Source: Costus lasius
Taxonomy: Eukaryota > Streptophyta > Magnoliopsida > Zingiberales > Costaceae
NCBI GenBank assembly: GCA_027563935.2
Contig: CM050449.1
Location: forward strand, 82,677,178-82,741,177
Reading direction: 5' to 3'
DNA length: 64,000 bases
The notes beneath the pieces are model-generated. The model was not told where the DNA came from, ran no database searches, and worked only from the letters and a program-made list of their open reading frames with translations. This document shows, piece by piece, positions 10,309 through 22,258 of this stretch (its first letter is position 1; each line of letters starts with the position of its first letter). The position numbers and the translations under genes are program-made.

Positions 10309-12878
10309 TTAGCTTGACCATTCTGCATTTGGATTTGATCGTGATTTCTTCAGTTGCCATGTTGATCTCTCAATGTTTTGTTCATGGCTTCTAGGAACAT
10401 AAGGCTCATTTATGAAATAGTGTCTAATCTTACTCAAGAACCTTTTTCCTTTCTCAACCAGTTTTGATCTTCCTTTTCTCCTTCGTCTCTTCTTCTTCTT
10501 TGCTGCTTTCTCCTGAAATTCTTTATTCACACACTCAGATGATATGTCAGTTTCAAAATCTGAAGGATCATTAAATAAATTATGCACATCACTAACAAAA
10601 TCATCAATTATATCAATGCTACAACACGATCCTGAGTGTGATGCTTTTTGCAAGGTATCAGTTAAATAAAATTCAATTGTATTATCACAAATGTCAAAAG
10701 TGAGTTTTCCTTTTCCAACATCAATGATTGCACCAATTGTGGCTAAAAATGGTCTACCAAGAATAATAGGATTTTTGGAACTTTCCTCCATCTCAAGAAC
10801 CACAAAATCAGTAGGTACAAAATACTTACTAACTTGGATAGGAACATCCTCAAGAATACCTACAGGATACTTCACTGAGCGATCGGCGAGCTGCAAACAT
10901 ATTGAAGTCGGCTTAGGAGCTCCCATATCCAGTTTCCTACACAAAGATAAGGGCATCAGACTCACACTAGCTCCCAAATCACATAAGGCTCGATCGAAAG
11001 CAACACTCCCAATTAAACAAGGGATAGAGAAACTACCTGGATTCTTTAATTTCGGTGGCAACTTGTTTTGAATAAGAGCACTGCATTCTTCAGTTAGTGT
11101 CACAGTACCATAGTCCTCTATTTTTCTTTTGTTGGATAAAATTTCTTTTAAAAATTTTTCATATGTAGGCATTTGAGATAAGGCATCAGTAAATGGAATA
11201 TTAATATATAACTTTTTCAAAACTTCCAAAAATTTCCCAAACTGCCTATCCAACTTAGCTTGCACAATCCTCTGGGGGAAAGGAATTGGTGTCCTATAAG
11301 GTGATGGTGAATTGGGTCTAGGAATCTCAACTTCACAGGGCAAATCACCATTCTGTGAAGGCTCATCCTCCTTGGAAGGTGGTGAGCTAGGATTGGACTG
11401 CACATGTGCAGGTTGTGATTCCAAAACTGGTTCCCTGCTAGGTCTAACATTAGGCTCTTTCTCATCATCATCTAATGGTCCCCTGGGGTCATCTAACTGT
11501 TTTCCACTCCTAGTTATGATAGCATTACAGTACTCCCTAGGGTTTGGTTCAGGTTTGGCAGGTAATTTCCCTGGGGGTCTGTAAGAAGTGCTTGCTTGTT
11601 GTGCTATCTGTGTCTCTAAAATCTTATTGTGAGCAACAACACCATCTAACCTAGAGTTAATTTCCTTAAGACCCTCTTTGAACTCTTCATTTTGTTTCAT
11701 CTGGGCACCCATGAATCTCTCAAACATGTCATCTAAACTAGATTTTTGGGGTTGATTCTGACTTTGTTGACTGTGCTAGTACCCTCTATTTTCATTCTGT
11801 CCATTAGCATGATTGTTACTTCTCCAGGACAAGTTAGGGTGGTTTCTCCAACTAGGGTTGTAGGTATTAGAGTAAGGGTCATTATTTCTACTTTGATTGT
11901 AACCCCCTACTGCATTAATTTGCTCACCACCCTGATCAACAATAACTTTACACTCTTCAGCATAGTGCCCATGGTTTCCACAAACATCACACATAACAGA
12001 AGAAATAGCAACAATCTGAAAAGAATCAAAACGATTACACAAAGAATCTACCTTCTCTACTAGAGAACGCCAACCATTACCATCATTCTTATCATGAGGA
12101 GGACGATACAGCACTCCTCTCTCAGTAGTCCATTGGTTGTGATTTAGTGCAATCTCTTCAATCAACGCATAATCATCTTCAACAATCTTCTTCATCAGTG
12201 CTCCCCTACAGCAGCATCAACAGTTAAGTGAGTGTTGTAAAGCAAACCATTATAGAAAGTTCGAATTAAAACCCAATCTTCTAATCCATGGTGAGGGCAC
12301 TTCCGTTGTAACTCATTGAAGCGCTCTCATGCTTCACTAACTGATTCACCATCCCTCTGGGCAAAGTTTGTGATTTGATTCCTCAACTGGATCATCTTAC
12401 TGGGTGGAAAGTATTTCAGCAAGAAAGCCTATGACAATTGCTCCCAAGTAGTGAATGTCCTAGTCGGATGTGAATGTAGCCAAGCTTTTGCTCTGTCCCT
12501 GAGAGAAAAAGGAAACAGTCTCAGTCTGAGAGCATCATCAGATACACCATTAATTTTTATGGTATCACAAAATTCAAGAAAAAGAGATAAGTGTTGATTT
12601 GGATCTTCCAAAGGAGATCCTCCAAACTGGTTCTGTTGGATCATTGACAGGAACGCTGGTTTAATCTCAAAGTTGTTTGCATCAATTGCAGGCCTAGTAA
12701 TGCTGGAACGAATTCCCTGTGTACTCGGGGCTGCATAGTCTCTAAGTGTTCTTCTCTTCGCCTTGATGGATTCTTCTTCTCTCCCTTCAGCAAACCTCAA
12801 TTTCCTGCGCAATCTAAGAGTTTTGTTAATTTCAGGGTCAAAAGGAACTAATGGTCCTGACCTAAGATTCCTGCGCAT
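10309..12878 (-). pseudogene. Gag-protease polyprotein of Athila-like element K, broken
   Basis: The reading starts at ATG 12878, 138 nt inside the primer site. 12878-12429 carries the gypsy Gag capsid-type segment (FLEFCDTIK, LRLFPFSLRDRAKAWL). The CCHC knuckle CDVCGNHGHYAEEC lies at 11991-11950. A retropepsin follows with CDLGAS (catalytic Asp codon near 10980) and a downstream IILGRPFL; DLG instead of DTG/DSG is usual in Athila-type proteases. Breaks seen: in-frame stops at 12431-12429 and 12329-12327, a frameshift between 12329 and 12195, and a stop at 11778-11776. After the protease the frame does not enter RT but ends in a basic tail (KKKKRRRRKGR, about residues 410-420 of the 11727-10309 segment) and stops at 10309. 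Confidence 0.88.
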
Positions 12879-13016
12879 ACAAAGTAGAGAGTCAAAAAAG
12901 TTTAGATTTTTCAGAAAATAAAATAAAACTAGAATCTATCACAGAAAAAACTAAGAACAAAAACAAAAGGCTTAGTCTAGCAATACTATCAATTATATCG
13001 ATATTAACAAAACCAA

Positions 13017-13036
13017 GGTCCCCGGCAACGGCGCCA
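13017..13036 (-). promoter_or_regulatory. Primer-binding site of K (tRNA-Asp type)
   Basis: On the minus strand this reads TGGCGCCGTTGCCGGGGACC, complementary to the 3' end of plant tRNA-Asp, the usual Athila-group primer. It starts six bases inside the 5' LTR edge at 13043. Confidence 0.88.
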
Positions 13037-13042
13037 AAAACT

Positions 13043-13802
13043 TGTTGTAGTCCGCAAGTGCATGGATACTCGAAGTAATAAAATAGATATCAAACCATAG
13101 AGATCTTGTTGTTAAGTACCGACGAATTGAGTTTTCACTAGCTAAACAAATCGAACAATTATGCAAACGATCGGAAAATGCACGAAAAAATATCAGAGAA
13201 GGAAACTGGGACTAGGGGTTCATCCACCTTAATTCTAATGACTAGAAGGAAATAAAGATTGTCAGTTAAATTTTATCATGATGAAGATTTAGTTTACTTC
13301 ATAAAAGGATCATCTCGCTCTCGCGCAGATAATCATACAAAGGACCAATCCTCACTCTCGTGCAAAATCTATCCAATGCTGAAAATAAATAAACTATCAA
13401 CAAAGAACTCAAGGATCACTCTCGTGCATCCGAATTCTAAGTTAATCATCTCATGTGAAAACTCAAGGATCACTCTCATGCATCCTGAAACTCATCACAA
13501 GTTCTACTTAAGGTTCTCCGGTGATCAGAAATTTAATCTCTTACAATTTCGAATCAAACCTAACACATTAACTCAATCTAAAGAATCAGAAAATCAACAT
13601 GGTAATAAATCACTAAAAATCAGAATTCAAAGAACAAACCTAATCTCTTACGATAAGTTCCAAACTCAATGATTTTTAGGGTTCCAAATTTCACAATCAA
13701 CCTCTCAGTCTATTTTGCAAAATTCTAAAACATGCTGATATTTATAAAACTAAGGAGAATTAAAGGAAAGTCATCACATAAGCAGAATCATCATAACAAA
13801 AT
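13043..13802 (-). mobile_element. 5' LTR of K, truncated
   Basis: It starts TGTTGTAGTCCGC and aligns with 7007-7766, then ends abruptly after AACAAAATT. The U3 half is missing, so K has lost its own promoter region on this side. The join to E at about 13803 shows no TG terminus and looks like a deletion junction. Confidence 0.82.
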
Positions 13803-15464
13803 TTAATAGGATACCTAGGTCACAAGTGACTTCAATGAAAAAATTCATAGCAAAACTAGGAATCCATAGAATCGCATGACATGAGCACATGATCAACCTT
13901 GTATAACTTGTATAGAACAAGTTAGAGTATTACCTGTGCCATGATGTGAGAGGCGACTTGGAAGATGAAAGGGGTGAGTGCCTCTTCTCCAAAGATGTCA
14001 CACACAAGATGAGAAAGACTTTCTTCCTTGTGTTCCTTGTGCTAGCAAAGACACCAAGGAGTCTTGATCGTCTCTTGGAAAGGATGATGTGTGTCCCCTT
14101 GGCTGGTCGAACTTCTCTTCCTTGCGTGAAGATGATCCACACGAGAGAGCGAAGAGAGGAGGAAGCGAGAGGAGCTTTCGAAAACCGTGGATACCCAAAA
14201 GGAAAATTCGGCCACCACATATGGTAAGAACCGAACATGTAACTCCCTCCATAACTCCCTTTTAAGCGATTGAAAACTCCTCTTAAATTGAACCATGCGT
14301 TCACAAGTGAACCGGTTCAATTTCAATTTGGTTCAAGCACCAAATCAAACCAGTCTTGGTTATAATCTTCTTTGAACCAAATGGCTCAAGATCTAACCAC
14401 ACATCACATTGAACCCCTGATCTTTACGATCAAGCATCAATCCTCCGATCAAAGCTTACCGATCACATGTCCTAATCAATCAAACATGATTAGACTAGAT
14501 CTCACTTTTAATCAGAGCTTAAATTCATTTAAACTGAACTAGAATAATTCCAGTCCACACGATCTGACATAAGTAAGCCATATCATCAAATTGTGCGACC
14601 CTAAGGGTTTCCTTCAATGTCGGTAACGATAACTTACGTTATCACGACCAGAGAGAGGTATCTAGCAACACATCACTGTCTTCCAATATGAAGGAAAGAG
14701 TCTTCCAACACTACTCCCAAACCACAGCACAAGTGTGAATCTCATTCACTTGGCATACATGTTTCCCTTTGCCACTGGATGTTCTCGTCGGACAAGCGTG
14801 TCAAGCCTGTGATTCCAACATGATGAAAATGGTTAGATCAGATGAACATAGTCGTCTGGGTATGGCCATACACATTCTCAACCATTTCATCCATAGGGCC
14901 CCCTTAGAACATCACACTCCAACCAGGAGAGGCAATCCTATATCTATCACAAGTACCCTAACATGACTCATGTCCACTATCCAAGATAATCCTTAATCAT
15001 TATCTTTCAAATAACATGGAACTACCTCAAGATAATGCCAATCATCACTTAGAAACACAAGTGATCTCAAGTCAGAGGGAATATGCCACTTGCTTGCATA
15101 CAAGGATTATTCACATTGTGACAAACAATTGAATATCCTGAGAAGGGTCAGTCCAGTACATCCAATGCACCTATGTGTCTAAATCTTATTCCATGCTCGA
15201 AGCATCCTATAAGATTAGAACACATATTAGTCTCAATCATACCAAGGCTGTCTCACGTTCACCAAGATATCTCGACTAAGGACAATACTGAATGTCAGCT
15301 AAACTGAACATCATTGAGACATTACTCAGAAGTATACATATAGCAGCAGATTATGTAACAATCTGAATAACAACGAATGCCTTCAAAAACATATATATTG
15401 TTTATACATGATACTGAAAATAGCCCAAGGCCTCAAACATTAGCCTTAAGGGCATACCCTAACA
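13803..15464 (-). mobile_element. 3' LTR of E, missing its last bases
   Basis: The LTR begins (minus strand) TGTTAGGGTATGCCC at 15464 and can be followed to about 13803, where it changes abruptly into K sequence without a CA terminus. On the minus strand it contains ATG GCA CAG at 13942-13934 followed directly by GTAATA. This is the same place where the sister LTRs carry an ATG-GCN-ATG/TTG and splice-donor signal. Confidence 0.8.
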
Positions 15465-15484
15465 ATCTCCCACTTGCACTTAAA

Positions 15485-17001
15485 CTAATGGTTGAGGAAT
15501 CTCAAACCCATATTGTTATAGTGCGTCTCATGCTTCTGGTGCGCCAGAGGCTTTGTAAGCGGGTCAGCTAGATTATCATCTGTATGAACCTTGCAGAGCC
15601 TGATGTCTCCTCGATCAATGATCTCACGGATCAGGTGAAACCTTCTCTGTATGTGCTTGGACTTCTGGTGTGACCGTGGTTCCTTCGCTTGTGCAATCGC
15701 TCCAGTGTTGTCACAGAAGATAACTAATGGATCTGCACTCGAAGGAACGACACCAAGTTCCTGAACGAACTTACGAATCCATACTGCCTCCTTTGAAGCC
15801 TCTGAGGCTGCAACATACTCGGCTTCTGTTGTGGAATCAGCAACAGTTGATTGTTTGAAACTCTTCCACACCACTGCTCCTCCATTCAAGCTAAAAACAT
15901 AGCCTGATTGTGATCGAAAATCGTCTTGGTTAGATTGGAACGAAGCATCAGTATATCCCTCAATACTGAGTTCTCCCTGACCTCCATAAATCAAGAACAT
16001 ATCTTTGGTTCTCCGAAGATATTTTAAAATGTTCTTGACTGCAATCCAGTGTGCCTTCCCTGGATTACCTTGGAACCGACTGGTTACGCTTAACCCGTAA
16101 GCGACGTCTGGGCGAGTACACAACATTGCATACATGATGGACCCAATAGCCGAAGCATAAGGCGTATTGTCCATCTCATCTTTCTCAGACTATGTTTGAG
16201 GACACTGGCTCTTTGAAAGATTCAGACCATGTCTGACTGGAAGATATCCTCTTTTAGAATTTTCTAAATGGAATCTCTTCAGGACCTTATCGATGTAAGT
16301 ACTCTGGCATAGCCCGAGAAGCCTATTAGATCTATCTCTATAGATCTCCACACCTGGTATATAGGCTGCTTCTCCCAAATCTTTCATCTGGAAACATTTT
16401 CCTAACCATGCCTTGACTGCATGCAGTTCAGGAATACCGTTTCCAATGATTAAAATATCATCGATGTAGAGGACTAGGAAAGTAATCACGCTCCCATTAA
16501 ACCTTTTATATACACACGGGTCATCTTCATTTTTGATGAAACCAAATTCAGAAACTGATTCATCAAAACGAATATTCCAGCTTCTCGATGCTTGTTTTAG
16601 TCCATAAATGGACTTCCTTAATTTGCATATTTTATGACGTTCTGATGGGTTAATGAAACCTTCAGGTTGTGTCATGTACACATCCTCTTCTAATTTTCCG
16701 TTAAGGAAAGCGGTTTTCACATCCACTTGCCATATCTCATAATCATAATATGCTGCTATCGCGAGAATAATTCGAATGGACTTGAACATGGCTACAAGAG
16801 AGAAAGTTTCATCATAATCTATCCCGTAGATTTGTTTGAAACCTTTCGCAACTAGCCTGCCCTTATAGGTAACTACGTTACCATCCATGTCTTTCTTCTT
16901 TCTGAAGATCCACTTACAGCCTATAGGGATTACTCCCGGAGGCGGATCAACCAAATCCCAGACTTGGTTATCTGACATGGAGTCCATCTCGGCTCGCATA
17001 G
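15485..17001 (-). pseudogene. RT-RNase H fragment of E
   Basis: Read from 17001 downward, the frame starts in the middle of the polyprotein at the segment just before RT (AEMDSMSDNQVWDL). It passes KTAFLNGKLEEDVYM, the catalytic YIDD (16468-16457), the RNase H motifs GYTDASF, TTEAEYVA and CDNTGAI, and ends normally at the TAG 15487-15485. One internal stop lies at 16189-16187 (TAG, where sister copies have CAG). The upstream part was separated by insertion of F. Confidence 0.9.
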
Positions 17002-17002
17002 C

Positions 17003-17212
17003 TGTTGGTGTATATGCCCTAGGACCTAGTTTTGGTCCAACTTTGTACTACTTGACTCTGATATTCATATATCTTTCTGGCATTGTCGTTATCATTGTTT
17101 GTCTACACCTGCGATTGTGTACTTACATGATAATGTCCCTAGAGACAGATTGGATCTGTGCTCAAACTATAATCCCCAGTCGATGTACCTTAGTGGATAT
17201 GGGACAGCTATG
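17003..17212 (+). mobile_element. 5' LTR of F, first part
   Basis: It starts TGTTGGTGTATATGCC immediately after ATAGC (16998-17002), the presumed target site in E pol. After 210 bp it is interrupted by array A. The last five bases CTATG are repeated at 55257-55261, where the LTR resumes. The uninterrupted paralogue at 1-421 confirms the continuity. Confidence 0.92.
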
Positions 17213-17384
17213 TGTTGGGGTATGCCCTTAAGGCTAATGTTTGAGGCCTTGAGATAATTTCAGTATCATGTATAAACTATGTTTTATAAAGGCAATTGTT
17301 GTTATTCAGATTGTTACATTATCTGCTGCTGTATGTATACTTCTGAATAATGTCTCATTGGTGTTTCAGCTTGGCTGACATGCA
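17213..17384 (+). mobile_element. LTR1 of array A, truncated to 172 bp
   Basis: It starts TGTTGGGGTATGCCC and matches the first 172 bp of LTR2 with one visible difference. It then jumps at GACATGCA into gag sequence (AGGCTTTGAAAC). The junction shares CA with both parents, so the missing part of about 4.0 kb (rest of LTR, leader, gag N-terminus) was probably lost by microhomology-mediated deletion. Confidence 0.9.
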
Positions 17385-20300
17385 AGGCTTTGAAACAAAA
17401 GATGAAGCGGTCAAAGGACAACAGATGCTTCCATTGTGGCCAGCTGGGTCACTGGAAGAAGGACTGTAGAGCGCTCCAAGGAGAGAAGAAGGGAAGCAAG
17501 CCTTTCACTTCTGGCTCAGGTATTTACGTGACTGAAGTCATGGTAGCTTCTTCTATTTCATGGGTGTTGGACACTGCATGTGGAGTTCACATTTGTTCAA
17601 ATGTGCAGGAACTCAAGAGAAGAAGACAGGTGGGACAACATGAGGTGGACCTACGAGTTGGAAACGGAGCACGGGTTGCTGCTGTTGCTGTAGGACAATA
17701 TAACATCTCTTTACCATCTGGTTTTGTATTAGAACTTGACAATTGTTATTTTGTGCCAAGCATAACTAAGAATATTATCTCTATTCCTGCTCTTGTCAGG
17801 AAAGGTTTCTCTTTTGAATGCAAAACTTTACAGTGTTGTATTTCATATGATAATATTGTTTATGCAACTGGGTCGATTAACAATGGGTTATACATGTTGG
17901 ACATGGAATGTTCTGTACAACAAATTGATAATAAGAAAGCCAAGTATGCTGATGACAGCACCTTGCTATGGCATAGTCGTTTAGGCCATATTAACAAGAA
18001 ACGCATTAAGCGGTTGCATGACTATGGACTGCTGGGATCATTCTCCTATGAGGAGCTTGATACATGAAAAGCTTGTTTAATGGGTAAAATGACGAAGACT
18101 CCTTTTACTAATAAAGGTGAAAGGACTTCAGGTTTACTTGACCTTATTCACAGTGATGTGTGTGGGCCGTTTAGTAAACATGCCAGAGGTGGCTATTCAT
18201 ACTTCATTACTTTTACTGATGATTTTAGTAGGTATGGTTATGTCTATTTAATGAGACATAAGAGTGAATCTTTTGACAAGTTCAAAGAATTCAAAAATGA
18301 AGTACAAAATCAGTTAGGCCGAAATATCAAGGCACTTCGATCAGATCGAGGTGGTGAATACTTGAGTCATGAGTTTACTGACTATCTGAAGGAGTGTGGG
18401 ATCATCTCACAGCTCACTCCCCCAGGAACACCGCAATGGAATGGTGTGTCCGAGAGGAGAAATAGAACCTTATTGGATATGGTTCGTTCTATGATGAGTC
18501 AGGCCACTCTACCTTACTCCTTTTGGGGATTTGCACTGGAAACAGCTGCAAAAGTACTAAACCGAGTGCCATCCAAGGCCGTTTCAAAGACACCATTTGA
18601 GTTATGGTATGGGAAACAGCCGAGCTTAACATTTATTAAAATATGGGGTTGCGAGGCTTATGTCAAAAAGCTCGCCTCTGGGAAACTGGAGAGCAGATCT
18701 AATAAATGTATCTTTGTCGGTTACCCTAAAGAAACTAAGGGTTATTATTTCTACGATCCCAAAGAGAACAAAGTATTTGTTGCTCGAACGGCTATTTTTC
18801 TTGAGAAGGAATTTCTTCTGCAAGAGGCCAGTGGGAGAGAAATAAAGCTGGATGAAAATCCAGAAGAGGGACAAAGTAGTCATGCTCAGTTGGATGAGCC
18901 TGAGCAAATAGAACAGGTTAATGTTCAACCTGAGGCTCAGATATCACGGGAACCGCGTAGATCGGGAAGGATTCATCGTCAGCCTGAGCGCTATGACGGA
19001 GTCTACATCATTAATGATGAACCCCTCACTTATGCGGATGCGGTCAGTGGACCGGAATCAGCAAGTTTGCTTGAAGCTATGCGAGCCGAGATGGACTCCA
19101 TGTCAGATAACCAAGTCTGGGATTTGGTTGATCCGCCTCCGGGAGTAATCCCTATAGGCTGTAAGTGGATCTTCAAAAGGAAGATAGACATGGATGGTAA
19201 CGTAGTTACCTATAAGGGCAGGCTAGTTGTGAAAGGTTTCAAACAAATCTACGGGGTAGATTATGATGAATCTTTCTCTCCTGTAGCCATGTTCAAATCC
19301 ATCCGAATTATTCTCGCGATAGCAGCATATTATGATTATGAGATCTGGCAAATGGATGTGAAGACCGCTTTCCTTAATGGAAAGCTGGAAGAGGATGTGT
19401 ATATGACACAGCCTGAAGGTTTCATCAATCCATCAGAACGTCATAAAATATGCAAATTAAAGAAGTCCATTTATGGACTTAAACAAGCATCAAGAAGCTG
19501 GAATATTCGTTTTGATGAATCAGTCTGTGAATTTGGTTTCATCAAAAATGAAGATGACCCGTGTGTGTATAAAAGGTTTAGTGGGAGCGTGATTACTTTC
19601 TTAGTCCTCTACGTCGATGATATCTTGATCGTTGGAAACGATATTCCTGAACTGCATGCAGTCAAAGCATGGTTAAGAAAATGTTTCCAGATGAAAGATT
19701 TAGGAGAAGCAGCCTATGTACTAGGTGTGAAGATCTATAGAGATAGATCTAATAGGCTTCTCGGGCTGTACCAGAGTACTTACATCGATAAGGTCCTGGA
19801 GTGATTTCATTTAGAAAATTCTAAAAGAGGATATCTTCCAGTCAGACATGGTCTGAATCTTTCAAAGAGCCAGTGTCCTCAAACACAGTCTGAGAAAGAT
19901 GAGATGGACAATATGCCTTATGCTTCGGCTATTGGGTCCATCATGTATGCGATGTTGTGTACTCGCCCAGACGTCGCTTATGGGTTAAGCGTGACCAGTC
20001 GGTTCCAAAGTAATCCAAGGAAGGCACACTGGATTGCGGTCAAGAACATTTTGAAATATCTTCGGAGAACCAAAGATATGTTCTTAATATATGGAGGTCA
20101 GGAAGAACTCAGTATTGAAGGATATACTGACGCTTCGTTCCAATCTGACCAAGATGATTTCCGATCGCAATCAGGCTACGTTTTTAGCTTGAATGGAGGA
20201 GCAGTGGTGTGGAAGAGTTTCAAACAATCAATTGTTGCTGATTCCACAACAGAAGCCGAGTATGTTGCAGCCTCAGAAGCATCAAAGGAGGCAGTATGGA

Positions 20301-20593
20301 TTCGTAAATTCATACAAGAACTTGGTGTTGTTCCTTCGAGTGCAGATCCACTGGTTATCTTCTGTGATAACACTGGAGCGATTGCACAAGCAAAGGAACC
20401 GCGGTCACACCAGAAGTCCAAGCACATACAGAGAAGGTTTCATTTGATCCGTGAGATCATAGATCGAGGAGAGATCAAGATCTGCAAGGTTCATACAGAT
20501 GACAATCTAGCTGACCCGCTTACAAAGCCTCTGGCGTAGAAGAAGCATGAAAAGCACTGTAATAATATGGGATTGAGATTCCTCAACCATTAG
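17385..20593 (+). pseudogene. Gag(C-term)-PR-INT-RT-RH of array A, unit 1
   Basis: It starts just before the CCHC knuckle (CFHCGQLGHWKKDC, 17426-17467). Protease (WVLDTACG), the integrase zinc region (HSRLGHINKKRI), the integrase core (SDVCGPF, DRGGEY, SERRNR), RT (YVDD at 19610-19621) and RNase H follow in order. Stops at 18065-18067 (TGA), 19802-19804 (TGA) and 20537-20539 (TAG) are all shared with units 2 and 3. The natural end is TAG 20591-20593, before the purine tract 20603-20613. The protein would belong to the cytoplasmic particle and integration machinery, but this copy cannot make it. Confidence 0.92.
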
Positions 20594-20613
20594 TTTAAGT
20601 GCAAGTGGGAGAT

Positions 20614-22244
20614 TGTTGGGGTATGCCCTTAAGGCTAATGTTTGAGGCCTTGAGATAATTTCAGTATCATGTATAAACTATGTTTTATAAAGGCAATTGT
20701 TGTTATTCAGATTGTTACATTATCTGCTGCTGTATGTATACTTTTGAATAATGTCTCATTGGTGTTTCAGCTTGGCTGACATGCAGTATTGTCCTTAGTC
20801 GAGATATCTTGGTGAACATGAGACAGCCTTGATATGATTGAGACTAATATGTGTTCTAATCTTATAGGATGCTTCGAGCATGGAATAAGATTTAGACGCA
20901 TAGGTGCATTGGATGTACTGGACTGACCCTACTTAGGATATTCAGTTTTTGTCACAATGTGAATAATCCTTATAAACTAGCAAGTGTATACTCCCTCTGA
21001 CTTGAGATCACTTGTGTTTCTAAATGATGATTGGCATTGTTTTGAGGTAGTTCAATATCATTTGAAAGATAATGGTTAAGGATTATCTTGGATGGTGGGC
21101 ATGACTCATGTTAGGACACTGGTGATAGATATAGGATTGCCTCTCCTAGTTGGAGTGTGATGTTCTAAAGGGCCCCCTGGATGAGATGGTTGAGAAAGTG
21201 TATGGCCATACCCAGATGACTATGTTCATCTGATCTAACCATTCTCATCATGTTGGAATTACAGGCTTGACAGGCTTGTCCAATGAGAACGTCCAGTGGC
21301 AAAGGGAACATGTATGCCGAGTGAATTGGATTCACACTTGTGCTATGGTTTGGGTGTAGTCTTGGAAGACTCTTTCCTTCATATCGGGAGACAGTGATGT
21401 GTTGCTAGATACCCCTCTCTGATCGTGATAACGTAAGTTATCGTTACCGACATTGAAGGAAACCCTTAGGGTCGCACAATTTGATGATATGGCTTACTTA
21501 TGTCAGATCGTGTGGACTGAATTGTTCTGGTTCAGTTTAAAGGAATTTAAACTCTGATTGGAAGTGAGATCTGGTCTGATCATGTTTGATTGATTAGGGC
21601 TTGAGATCGGTAAGCTTCGATCGAGAGAATTGATGCTTGATCATAGAGATCAAGAGGGTCGAGAGATGTGTGGTTAGATCTTGAACCATTTGGTTCAAAG
21701 AGATCAAGACCATGGTGGGTTCGGTTTGGTCTTTGAACCAAATAGAATTGAACCGGTTCACTTGGTGAACGCATGGTTCAATTGAGAGAGGAGTTATCGA
21801 TGGCTTCAAGTGGAGTTAAACATGGAGTTATGCACTTACTATTTTTGGAAGCCGTTTTCTTTGAGAAAACGCCCCCATGTTCGAACGCCTATCTCTCTCT
21901 CTCGCCCCCTCTCCTCTCGTGTGGATGATCTTCACGACAAGAGGAAGTTCGGCCAGCAAAGAGGAGAAAGACATCTCCTCATACACGATCTAGGACTCCT
22001 TGGATCTTTGCTAGCACAAGGAATACAAGGAAGAAGTCATCATCTTCTTGTGTGCGATTTCCTTTGGAGAAGAGCCGCTCGCCCTTTCTTCTTCCAAGTC
22101 GCCACTCAATCAATGGCAATGGTAACGCATCATTTTATCCTTTTATGGTTGCTCATATTTTCTTGCCTCTCGATCCTATCAAACCTAGTTTTTCGCCTAT
22201 GCAAGATCTTATAGATGCGCATGTGTACTAGGGTTTGACTTTCA
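20614..22244 (+). mobile_element. LTR2 of array A
   Basis: TGTTGGGGTATGCCC...GACTTTCA, 1,631 bp, shared by units 1 and 2. I saw two substitutions against LTR3 over the full length. It contains ATG GCA ATG at 22113-22121 followed by GTAACG, the predicted Gag start and splice donor for unit 2. Confidence 0.92.
22113..22121 (+). CDS. Predicted LTR-encoded first coding exon of gag (unit 2)
   Basis: Three codons, ATG GCA ATG, are followed at once by GT (intron 22122-24051, ending TTGTAG). The next exon at 24052 is open and continues in phase into gag. In units 2 and 3 the ATG found downstream in B and C is replaced by ACA, so this LTR ATG would be the only good start. Equivalent codons occur at 29480-29488, 36315-36323, 49954-49946 (minus) and 61505-61513. 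It is a prediction from sequence comparison; splicing is not shown. Confidence 0.5.
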
Positions 22245-22246
22245 AT

Positions 22247-22258
22247 TGGTATCAGAGC
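22247..22258 (+). promoter_or_regulatory. Primer-binding site, unit 2
   Basis: TGGTATCAGAGC, two bases after the LTR, complementary to the 3' end of initiator tRNA-Met, the standard copia primer. The same 12 bases stand at 29614-29625 (unit 3). Confidence 0.9.

Larger units (their letters stand above)
7007..13802 (-). mobile_element. Athila-like Ty3/gypsy element (K), gag-protease only, 5' LTR truncated
   Basis: On the minus strand the order is truncated 5' LTR (13043-13802), tRNA-Asp-type primer site (13017-13036), gag and aspartic protease (12878-10309), about 1.4 kb of non-coding sequence, and a complete 3' LTR (7007-8908). No reverse transcriptase, RNase H or integrase is recognisable anywhere inside, so the element depended on others for replication. 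The two LTR copies differ at many sites, mostly transitions, so K is much older than B or C. The right edge at about 13802 is an abrupt change into the truncated LTR of E. Confidence 0.85.
13803..17002 (-). mobile_element. Truncated copia element (E), 3' half only
   Basis: On the minus strand this holds RT (C-terminal part) and RNase H, a purine tract (15475-15465) and a 3' LTR cut short at its far end. The 5' part of E was displaced by insertion of F at 17003 and lies outside the window. E has the same family signature as A, B and C: LTR start TGTTAGGGTATGCCC, and the same protein ending GLRFLNH. Confidence 0.85.

Noticed and set aside
11312..11584. Overlapping open frames opposite to gag, such as this one, and similar ones in U3 regions
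   Set aside because: They lie antisense to conserved domains, repeat in every copy and have no family signature, so they are shadows.
22247..22258. tRNA gene fragments (primer sites and TTCGA hairpin)
   Set aside because: There is no cloverleaf around them; primer sites are explained by reverse transcription priming.
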